A program made the translations under genes and the position numbers. The notes under the pieces were generated by a model. The model saw only the letters and a list, made by a program, of their open reading frames with translations. It was not told the origin of the DNA and did no database searches. Below are positions 53,195 to 59,267 of a stretch of 64,000 nucleotides of DNA, one piece after another. Where the stretch lies: contig JAXOFM010000001.1 in the NCBI GenBank assembly GCA_044841755.1, forward strand, positions 744,001-808,000, given 5' to 3'. Numbering within the stretch: the first letter of the stretch is position 1; each line of letters begins with the position of its first letter. The DNA comes from CAZAPO01 sp044841755 (GTDB taxonomy: Bacteria > Bacteroidota > Bacteroidia > Flavobacteriales > Flavobacteriaceae).

Positions 53195-53219
53195 AGAAAA
53201 CCACGCGAAGAGCGTGGTT
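53195..53219 (-). terminator. Rho-independent terminator of the bacilliredoxin gene
   Basis: On the minus strand AACCACGC-tcttc-GCGTGGTT followed by T bases, 27 bases after the stop of the 53247-53657 gene. Confidence 0.85.
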
Positions 53220-53246
53220 ACTATTTCATGTTATTCAATTATCAGG

Positions 53247-53657
53247 TTAACAATGCTCGTTATAAGCATCAACCAGGTTTTCTGCGATTAACTCTGCTGG
53301 ACGACCTTCAATATGATGACGTTCTAGCATGTGTACCAATTCTCCATCTTTAAATAAAGCCATACTTGGGGAACTTGGAGGGAATGGTATCATATAACCA
53401 CGAGCTTTATCTGTAGCTTCTCTATCAACTCCTGCAAATACTGTTGCTAGGTTATCTGGTTTTTTATCATTTTGTAAGCTCATAATAGCTCCAGGGCGTG
53501 CATTGGCTGCTGCACAACCACAAACTGAGTTTACTACTATTAAGGTTGTTCCTTCCTTAGCAATTAAAGTATCAACTGCTTCAGATGTGTGTAATTCTTC
53601 AAAACCAACTTGAGTTAAGTGTTCGCGCATTGGTTTAACTAATTCTGCTGGATACAT
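53247..53657 (-). CDS. BrxA/BrxB family bacilliredoxin
   Basis: A 136-aa thioredoxin-fold protein of the YphP/YqiW family with the active motif SVCGCAAANARPGA (CGC, about 53-55). In Firmicutes such proteins remove bacillithiol from proteins or act as disulfide isomerases; some Bacteroidota also make bacillithiol. The sequence starts with MYPAELVKPMREHLT as usual. A -7 box lies 33 bases upstream and a terminator follows. Confidence 0.92.
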   Translation of the reverse strand: MYPAELVKPMREHLTQVGFEELHTSEAVDTLIAKEGTTLIVVNSVCGCAAANARPGAIMSLQNDKKPDNLATVFAGVDREATDKARGYMIPFPPSSPSMALFKDGELVHMLERHHIEGRPAELIAENLVDAYNEHC

Positions 53658-53690
53658 ATATCGTTTGTTTTAGTTTAAAATTTTAGGACA

Positions 53691-53698
53691 CAAAGATA
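53691..53698 (-). promoter_or_regulatory. -7 box TATCTTTG for the bacilliredoxin gene
   Basis: Perfect TAnnTTTG match on the minus strand, 33 bases before ATG 53657. The -33 element is unclear. Confidence 0.5.
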
Positions 53699-53715
53699 CC
53701 AATTGTGTAACAAAT

Positions 53716-53749
53716 TTGATTAGCCATCAACTAACAAATATTATATTTG
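53716..53749 (+). promoter_or_regulatory. Promoter of the TerB-DnaJ gene
   Basis: TTG at 53716-53718, a 23-base spacer, and a perfect -7 box TATATTTG at 53742-53749. It leaves a leader of about 20 bases before ATG 53775. It lies back to back with the bacilliredoxin promoter. Confidence 0.6.
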
Positions 53750-53774
53750 GTCATAAATAAAACTTATAACTTAC

Positions 53775-54557
53775 ATGAGTGTATCAAAATGGATAGGCGC
53801 CTCGATAGGATGGTCGTTTGGAGGACCCATTGGAGCTATTATTGGGCTTGCTTTAGGAGGAATTGTTGACGCTATGGCTAACGGAAATGGAAGTCCTTTG
53901 CTAGGTGAGCAGCAAAGAAGAGGTCAAAGAAGACAAACCAGATACAGGACCCAACCAAGACAACGCCCACAAACGCAGTCTGGGGATTTTGAAGTTAGTT
54001 TATTAATTCTTGCATCTATCGTTATTAAAGCTGATGGGGAACAGGATAAAAGAGAGCTTGATTATGTGCGTCAGCAGTTTGTTAATATGTATGGAAAGAC
54101 CAGAGCAAATCATGCATTTAAGCTGTTCAAAAATATTAATAAGCAACAAAACATTTCGAAGCGACAGGTGTGTATGCAGATCAAGCAAATGATGGACCAC
54201 CCATCACGTTTACAGTTATTACATTTCTTATTTGGAATTGCAAAGGCAGACGATCATGTAACTGAAGTTGAATTACGTGAAATCTATACCATGTCTGGAT
54301 ACTTAGGAATCAGTTCTAAAGACTTCGAGAGTATTAAGGCAATGTTCTATAACAGCTCTGAAAACTCTTATAAGGTTTTAGAGATCGATAAAAATGCTAC
54401 GGATGATGAGGTGAAGAAGGCGTATAGAAAAATGGCCAAAAAATACCATCCAGATCGCGTTGCTCATTTAGGTGAAGAGCATCAAGAAGGTGCCGAGGAA
54501 AAGTTCAGACAAGTACAACAAGCCTACGAGCATATTCAGAAAGAGAGAGGATTCTAA
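53775..54557 (+). CDS. TerB and J-domain protein (DjlA-like co-chaperone)
   Basis: A 260-aa protein with a Gly-rich hydrophobic N-terminus (about 5-35; WSFGGPIGAIIGLALGGIVD), a TerB-like helical domain (about 75-185), and a C-terminal J domain (about 200-260) carrying the HPD motif in KKYHPDRVAHLGEEH. J domains stimulate the ATPase of Hsp70. The layout matches DjlA-type membrane co-chaperones. A two-element promoter lies upstream. Confidence 0.92.
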   Translation: MSVSKWIGASIGWSFGGPIGAIIGLALGGIVDAMANGNGSPLLGEQQRRGQRRQTRYRTQPRQRPQTQSGDFEVSLLILASIVIKADGEQDKRELDYVRQQFVNMYGKTRANHAFKLFKNINKQQNISKRQVCMQIKQMMDHPSRLQLLHFLFGIAKADDHVTEVELREIYTMSGYLGISSKDFESIKAMFYNSSENSYKVLEIDKNATDDEVKKAYRKMAKKYHPDRVAHLGEEHQEGAEEKFRQVQQAYEHIQKERGF

Positions 54558-54579
54558 ATGGAATCAAAGTTATTTTGAT

Positions 54580-54640
54580 AAACATTCATGCTTATATCTA
54601 TACCATGAATGTTGCTTAGTTTGATCTTGTTTCGAAAGAT
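54580..54640 (-). pseudogene. Degraded 3' end of a response-regulator gene (relic A)
   Basis: Read on the minus strand, the segment encodes IKLSNIHGIDIS-like sequence, matching the end of OmpR-type response regulators (consensus IKLSNIHGVGYKL). Bases 54603-54625 match 59021-59043, the same region of the better preserved relic near 59 kb, at 20 of 23 positions. The fragment has no start and lacks about 24 bases compared with the other copy. Confidence 0.6.
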
Positions 54641-54906
54641 GATTTACTTATATTTTACCACAAACATAGTAGCTTTATGGAAATAATAGTCTATGTTTGC
54701 ACCGTTCGAATAGAGCACCTTATCAGTTTACAAGGTAGTATTTAGTAATTAGTTTTTCGAGTTTTTCTCTTCTTACCTTTTTTATTTCATCATTACTTTA
54801 TTAGTTGTTTAAGCATTTAAAGCAATTTGCTATAAAGCTATAACTATGCACTTATTTAGGAGTTAATTGAACAAAATAATATTTAATAATTTAAAATTTA
54901 GTAAAG
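54641..54906. other. Leader region of the cold-shock gene
   Basis: No gene is supported. It has a perfect 9-bp inverted repeat CAAACATAG (54661-54669) / CTATGTTTG (54691-54699), and the right arm contains a -7 box TATGTTTG (54692-54699). If that promoter is used, the cold-shock mRNA has a leader of about 200 bases, as is common for csp genes. Confidence 0.45.
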
Positions 54907-55095
54907 ATGCAAGAAGGCACAGTAAAGTTTTTTAACAACTCAAAAGGATTTGGGTTTATTACATCATCAGAAGGAGAAGACATTTTTGTTCACAACTCGG
55001 GTTTGATTGATGAGATTAGAGAAAATGACAAAGTACAATTTAGTACGCAACCTGGGAGAAAAGGTTTAAATGCTGTTAATGTAGAAGTTCTTTAA
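54907..55095 (+). CDS. Cold-shock protein (CspA family)
   Basis: A 62-aa single cold-shock domain with the RNP motifs KGFGFITSSEG (RNP1-like) and DIFVHNSGL (RNP2-like). It binds single-stranded RNA or DNA and helps transcript unfolding in cold or stress. It is the first of three cold-shock-domain proteins in 4 kb. A terminator follows and a long leader precedes. Confidence 0.95.
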   Translation: MQEGTVKFFNNSKGFGFITSSEGEDIFVHNSGLIDEIRENDKVQFSTQPGRKGLNAVNVEVL

Positions 55096-55121
55096 AAAAT
55101 TGAGCTTCCCAAAGTATAGAG

Positions 55122-55153
55122 CCTGTTACTTAAAAAAGTGATAGGTTTTTTTT
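55122..55153 (+). terminator. Terminator of the cold-shock gene
   Basis: CCTGTTACTT (55122-55131) pairs with AAGTGATAGG (55136-55145), including two G-U pairs, around AAAA; a run of T follows to 55153. Confidence 0.85.
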
Positions 55154-55211
55154 ATGGTTTTTTAAGAAAACCAACAAATAATATTGTTAAATTAATAGTT
55201 CAAAATAATTT

Positions 55212-55667
55212 ATGGGTAGATCACAACAAACTTTTAATAAGAGTGAAAGAGAAAAAAAACGTTTAAAAAAGCGTGAGGAGAAGAAAAAGAAAATGGAAGC
55301 TCGTAAGCTGGAAGCTAAAGAAAATGGGAAGAAAGGTATTGAATTTGCCTATGTTGGTCATGATGGTCAACTAACGGATACACCACCAGATCCATCAAAG
55401 AAAATAAAGGTCAAAGCTAAAAGCATAGAGCTTGGTATTCCCAAAAAAACTGAAGAGACTGAAGATTTTGATCCAATTAGAAAAGGAACTGTTTCATTTT
55501 TTGACCATTCTAAGGGTTTTGGTTTTATAATTGATTCAGAAACTCAAGAAAAGTATTTCACTCATGTTAGTGGTCTTATTGATAAAATCTCCGAAACAAA
55601 TAAGGTCTCATTTGAGCTTGAAAAAGGACAAAGAGGGATGAATGCAGTTAGAGTAAAACTGGTTTAA
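55212..55667 (+). CDS. Cold-shock domain protein with basic N-terminal extension
   Basis: A 151-aa protein: residues 1-45 are extremely Lys/Arg/Glu-rich (SEREKKRLKKREEKKKKME), then a linker, then a C-terminal cold-shock domain (about 88-150; GTVSFFDHSKGFGFIID, FTHVSGLID). The basic part probably adds RNA affinity or mediates assembly. Such long forms occur in Flavobacteriia. It has no clear promoter of its own but lies after a terminator. Confidence 0.9.
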   Translation: MGRSQQTFNKSEREKKRLKKREEKKKKMEARKLEAKENGKKGIEFAYVGHDGQLTDTPPDPSKKIKVKAKSIELGIPKKTEETEDFDPIRKGTVSFFDHSKGFGFIIDSETQEKYFTHVSGLIDKISETNKVSFELEKGQRGMNAVRVKLV

Positions 55668-55679
55668 ACATTTTTAGAG

Positions 55680-56486
55680 CTAAGAATCCTTGGTGTTCTT
55701 ATTTTTTACTTGTTCACTTTCCCAAACTGTAGGACTTCCAAATAATATTTGCCAAGTCATTTTTGGACGCTTTTTAATATCCATTAATAAATCACCCCAT
55801 GCATGAAATACCAAGTATATAGGATTGAATGAATTAACTGGTTTAGTGATACCATAAATGGCCTGTTCTTTTTCTTCTTTGAAAGTACCGAAGATACGAT
55901 CCCAAATTATTAGCGTAGAACCATAATTTTTATCTATATAGTCGTCATTAATTGCATGGTGTACGCGATGATGTGAAGGTGTTACAAAAACATACTCAAT
56001 AGGTCTTGGTAATTTACGGATCAATTCTGTATGAATCCAGAATTGATATAATATTTCAAGTTGATGAACAATAATAAAGACAATAGGATCAAAGCTTAAC
56101 ATGAATACTGGTATGAAAAAAATCAGTTTTAAATGCTGTACCCATGACAATCTGAATGAGGTGGAGAAGTTGTAATAGTTAGAACTATGATGCACCACAT
56201 GAGTGGACCACCAAAAACGTTGTTCATGTGAAATTCTGTGTGACCAATACCTAACTAAATCTAAAGATATAAAGCATAACATATAAGACCACCAAGTATG
56301 AGGTATGCTCCAGGGTGTAAGGTTGTAACATATTACAACTATATAAAAGATACCAACTTTAGTCAAGGCATTAACAAATAGATTTCCAAACCCAATTACA
56401 GATGATGCTAAAAAGTCTTTTCCGTGATAAAGTCTTTTTTGCTGTTTTATAGATAAAAAATACTCAAGTGCGACTAAAGCAAACAT
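55680..56486 (-). CDS. Sterol desaturase/fatty acid hydroxylase family membrane protein
   Basis: A 268-aa (from ATG 56486) di-iron membrane hydroxylase with the His clusters HRISHE, HVVHHSS and HHRVHH, and several hydrophobic segments. It probably hydroxylates or desaturates a lipid; the substrate is unknown. The frame stays open for 40 codons upstream of the ATG, back to the stop of the sigma gene, and the first hydrophobic segment (IIWIAAPLMFALVALEYFLS) crosses the ATG. No ATG, GTG or TTG lies in that upstream part, so the true start may be a rare codon or may have been lost. Confidence 0.85.
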   Translation of the reverse strand: MFALVALEYFLSIKQQKRLYHGKDFLASSVIGFGNLFVNALTKVGIFYIVVICYNLTPWSIPHTWWSYMLCFISLDLVRYWSHRISHEQRFWWSTHVVHHSSNYYNFSTSFRLSWVQHLKLIFFIPVFMLSFDPIVFIIVHQLEILYQFWIHTELIRKLPRPIEYVFVTPSHHRVHHAINDDYIDKNYGSTLIIWDRIFGTFKEEKEQAIYGITKPVNSFNPIYLVFHAWGDLLMDIKKRPKMTWQILFGSPTVWESEQVKNKNTKDS

Positions 56487-56606
56487 TAGTGGTGCTGCAA
56501 TCCAAATTATGGTATTAAAATCTAATTGTAGTAGGGACTCTAAAGTAAGTTTGTCTTTTTCGATGAAGTTATTCTTTACAATTAAACGTAGATTTTCTTT
56601 TAATAG

Positions 56607-57467
56607 TTATAAATATTTTATTAAAAGATTTGAACTGCCAGACTTTTTCAACTTTTTAAGAGCTATTTCTTTAATTTGCCTAACCCGTTCCCTTGTTATT
56701 TCAAGTAACTGACCAATTTCTGACAACGTCATAGAAGAAATGCCACCAATACCATAATGAAGTTTAATTATCTCTGCTTCACGGTCAGAAAGTGAATTTA
56801 TTGTTGTCTCGAGGTCAATCTTAAGTGAATTAACTAATAAAGAAGAATCGGGAGAATCGAATTCATCTGTTTTTATAAAGTTAAGTAGGTTTGTATCGGA
56901 ATCATCAGATATTGGGGAGTCCATAGAAACTGAATGTTTTGAATTTTTAATGCACAATTCTACTTCTTCGGTTGATACTTCAATAATTTCTGATATTTCT
57001 GCTGCAGTGGGTGGGCGATTGTACTTTTGTTCGAAAAATGAAGTTGATTGCTTAATTTTAGCCAGTATAGTAATCTTATTTAAAGGCAATCTTACCATTC
57101 TTGAATTCTCCGCTATGGCTTGTACAATTCCTTGCCTGATCCACCATACAGCATACGAGATAAATTTAAAGCCTCTTTTTTCATCATATCTTTTTGCTGC
57201 TTTTAACAAACCCAGATTACCTTCATTTATTAAATCAGAAAGAGGTAATCCTTGATTTTGATACTGCTTTGCTACAGAGACCACAAATCTAAGATTTGCA
57301 TTTGTTAATTCATTTAGAGCTCTTTCGTCACCATTTCTTATTAAAACTGCCAGTTCTACTTCTCTTTCTGCAGAGATTAGATCAAATTTGCTTATCTCGA
57401 TTAAATACTTGTTTATCGATTCAACTTGCCTAATTGTAATCTGCTTACTAATGTGTAGAGGCTTCAT
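56607..57467 (-). CDS. Sigma-70 family RNA polymerase factor (group 2, RpoD paralogue)
   Basis: A 286-aa sigma factor with a short N-terminus, region 2 (about 50-120; ANLRFVVSVAKQYQNQGLPL, INEGNLGLLKAAKRYDEKRG, FISYAVWWIRQGIVQ), region 3, and region 4 (about 225-280; LSEIGQLLEITRERVRQIKE). It resembles the 287-aa housekeeping factor of Flavobacteriia but departs from it at many otherwise fixed positions (for example LPLSDLINEGNL, RQGIVQAIAENSRM), so it is probably an alternative factor. It is the last gene of csp-rpsU-NYN-sigma. Confidence 0.9.
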   Translation of the reverse strand: MKPLHISKQITIRQVESINKYLIEISKFDLISAEREVELAVLIRNGDERALNELTNANLRFVVSVAKQYQNQGLPLSDLINEGNLGLLKAAKRYDEKRGFKFISYAVWWIRQGIVQAIAENSRMVRLPLNKITILAKIKQSTSFFEQKYNRPPTAAEISEIIEVSTEEVELCIKNSKHSVSMDSPISDDSDTNLLNFIKTDEFDSPDSSLLVNSLKIDLETTINSLSDREAEIIKLHYGIGGISSMTLSEIGQLLEITRERVRQIKEIALKKLKKSGSSNLLIKYL

Positions 57468-57480
57468 ATATAAATGGGGT

Positions 57481-58221
57481 TTACTTAATTATTCTAACAT
57501 AAATAAGCTTCTTATTACTTCTTGGATGTTTTCTTGGCTCTATTTCAAATTTGCTAATTGATTTAACTAGTGGAGTTAATTTTTGGAAACCATAATTTCT
57601 TGGGTCGAAATTCGGCTGTTTTTTTTGAAGCAAAGCTCCAACTTCACCTAGAAATGCCCAACCCTCATCGTCTTCTAAATCTGAAATAGTAGTTCTAATT
57701 AAGTTGATGACCCTTGACGTAACCTTATCAACCTTAGTTTTACCAGTTTTAGCTTTTAAAGGATTAGTTGTATCTGACTCGGAAACCTTTTTAAGAATTT
57801 CTAGATAAATAAACCTATCGCATGCAACTATAAAAGGATCGGGAGTTTTCTTTTCCCCTATACCATAAACCATCATACCCGCTTCTCTTAATCGTATTGC
57901 AAGTCTGGTGAAGTCACTATCACTCGACACTAAACAAAACCCATCTACTTTTTTAGAATATAAAATGTCCATGGCATCAATGATCATAGCTGAGTCCGTA
58001 GCATTTTTACCCGTAGTATAGCCATACTGCTGAACTGGAGTTATGGCATTTTCAAGAAGGACTTTTTTCCACTTGCTTAAACTAGGCTTTGTCCAATCAC
58101 CATAAATTCTCTTCAAGGTAGGGTTACCATATTTGGCTATTTCTTCTAGCAGCTCTTTAACATATCTTGATGGGATATTATCACCATCAATTAGAACTGC
58201 CAAGTGTTGATCACTATTCAT
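57481..58221 (-). CDS. NYN domain protein with C-terminal LOTUS/OST-HTH domain
   Basis: A 246-aa protein. The N-terminal NYN (LabA/PIN-like) nuclease fold (about 1-150) shows the acidic positions in AVLIDGDNIP, GKNATDSAMIIDAMD and VSSDSDFTRLAIRL. The C-terminal part (about 165-245; VINLIRTTISDLEDDEGWAF, then PRNYGFQKLTPLVKSI) fits the OST-HTH/LOTUS RNA-binding fold. Together they suggest an RNA-targeting nuclease. It starts 5 bases after rpsU and ends 13 bases before the sigma gene. Confidence 0.9.
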   Translation of the reverse strand: MNSDQHLAVLIDGDNIPSRYVKELLEEIAKYGNPTLKRIYGDWTKPSLSKWKKVLLENAITPVQQYGYTTGKNATDSAMIIDAMDILYSKKVDGFCLVSSDSDFTRLAIRLREAGMMVYGIGEKKTPDPFIVACDRFIYLEILKKVSESDTTNPLKAKTGKTKVDKVTSRVINLIRTTISDLEDDEGWAFLGEVGALLQKKQPNFDPRNYGFQKLTPLVKSISKFEIEPRKHPRSNKKLIYVRIIK

Positions 58222-58226
58222 AGAGC

Positions 58227-58421
58227 TTAAATTTCCTGCGAACGTTGATACTGTTGCTTGTATTTTGCCTTAGCAATTTCCTCTCTCCTTCTAGTAGATT
58301 TTTTTGTAAAGAATTTGTTATTCTTCACTTGTTGCATTTGCTTAGTGTTTCTAACTTTGCGCTTGTATCGTTTTAAGGCGCGATCAATTTTTTCTCCAGG
58401 ATTTATGTTTATTACAAGCAT
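58227..58421 (-). CDS. rpsU: Ribosomal protein bS21
   Basis: A 64-aa basic small-subunit protein (NPGEKIDRALKRYKRKVRNT at the start, a Lys/Arg-rich C-terminus). bS21 sits near the anti-Shine-Dalgarno end of 16S rRNA; in Flavobacterium it helps hide that sequence, and its own mRNA is unusual in depending on a Shine-Dalgarno. Here a purine tract AAGAGAGAA lies just before the ATG, only partly like the consensus. It is clustered with csp, NYN and sigma genes rather than with other ribosomal genes. Confidence 0.95.
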   Translation of the reverse strand: MLVININPGEKIDRALKRYKRKVRNTKQMQQVKNNKFFTKKSTRRREEIAKAKYKQQYQRSQEI

Positions 58422-58440
58422 CGTTCTCTCTTGATGTTTA

Positions 58441-58479
58441 AGAATGATTAATTTTAATGTTAAATCAATGCATCATTCT
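58441..58479 (-). other. Nested hairpin between csp and rpsU
   Basis: Outer stem AGAATGAT (58441-58448) / ATCATTCT (58472-58479) and inner stem TTTAA-tg-TTAAA (58453-58464). The outer arm covers the csp stop codon, and the element ends about 20 bases before the rpsU ATG. There is no T run, so it is more likely an RNA processing or translation-control element than a terminator. Confidence 0.5.
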
Positions 58480-58667
58480 ATAAGTTGAACATTTACGGCA
58501 TTTAAACCTTTTTTACCATGTTCCACTTCAAACTTCACTTTGTCATTTTCATTAATCCTATCGATTAACCCTGATTCATGAACAAAAATGTCTTGACCTC
58601 CATCAGAGGTTGCGATAAATCCAAATCCTTTGGTTCTGTTAAAGAACTTAACTGTACCTTCTTTCAT
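58473..58667 (-). CDS. Cold-shock protein (CspA family), first gene of the csp-rpsU operon
   Basis: A 64-aa cold-shock domain with KGFGFIATSDGGQDIFVHES. ATG 58667 (MKEGTVKFFNRTKG) is the standard start; a longer reading from 58781 adds unrelated sequence. It is the likely first gene of an operon with rpsU, the NYN protein and the sigma factor, 51 bases upstream of rpsU. Confidence 0.95.
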   Translation of the reverse strand: MKEGTVKFFNRTKGFGFIATSDGGQDIFVHESGLIDRINENDKVKFEVEHGKKGLNAVNVQLIE

Positions 58668-58986
58668 AATAAAATTTTTAAATATTAATTGTTTAATGAA
58701 TACGGTTAAAGTTGAGGTATCAATAACCTTATCATTTAAGTGCATTGAACCCGTAGAATAACAGTACTTTCTTGCTAGCAATAAAAATTAAGATAGAAAG
58801 GAGTTAAATGGAAGTATAAGTGTCTTTGCTAAATGAATGATTTCGCTATAAACACAAAGAACCGCATTTAATTTGGGATAATCTAATTAATAAGACCTTA
58901 CTTTAAACATAAGGTGTTACTCCCTTACAGAGTAGCTGATCTATATACGAAATTGTTCTTGCAATTAATTTTTTCTGAAATCAAAA
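58668..58986. other. Region upstream of the csp-rpsU operon
   Basis: No gene is supported. It must contain the operon promoter, but I found no perfect TAnnTTTG on the minus strand in a sensible place. A long csp leader, as elsewhere in the family, is likely. Confidence 0.4.
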
Positions 58987-59145
58987 TTACTTTGCTATAC
59001 ACTCAAGCTTATAACCTACACCATGAATGTTACTTAGCTTTATAGTTGAATCTTCATTCAGTTTCTTTCGAAGCTTAGAAATATAGGTGTCTAAACTCCT
59101 TCCAACTACCACACCATTATCCTCCCATACTTGCTTTGATAGATC
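58987..59145 (-). pseudogene. 3' fragment of an OmpR-type response regulator (relic B)
   Basis: The minus strand encodes about 50 residues of a winged-helix DNA-binding domain: GRSLDTYISKLRKKLNEDS, then TIKLSNIHGVGYKLECIAK and TAA at 58987-58989. This matches the recognition helix and final hairpin of OmpR/PhoB-family regulators. The receiver domain and the rest of the gene are missing. The open frame runs only to about 59145, where sequence of another gene begins. Confidence 0.75.
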
Positions 59146-59261
59146 TTCCAGATGAAAAAGGAATCTTACCAGACCATAAAGTGGTACAAAGCATAAACGA
59201 TAATTTAAATAAAGTAGATGCGGTTAAAGAATATGCTTTTGAACTAATAAAAAATCATTAG
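59142..59261 (+). pseudogene. 3' fragment resembling an S41 peptidase
   Basis: The plus strand reads DLPDEKGILPDHKVVQSIND and ends with AFELIKNH and TAG at 59259-59261, 39 codons. The GI-PD--V--SI pattern is that of the C-terminal tail of S41 (carboxy-terminal processing) peptidases. There is no start, and it abuts relic B on the other strand. The family call is from a short tail and is tentative. Confidence 0.5.
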
Positions 59262-59267
59262 ATGTAC

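Noticed and set aside
54700..54715. T-arm-like GTTCGAAT, possible tRNA remnant
   Set aside because: No acceptor, D or anticodon arms can be folded around it.
58668..58781. N-terminal extension of the second cold-shock protein
   Set aside because: The 38 extra residues have no family resemblance; the standard MKEGTVKFFN start is at 58667.
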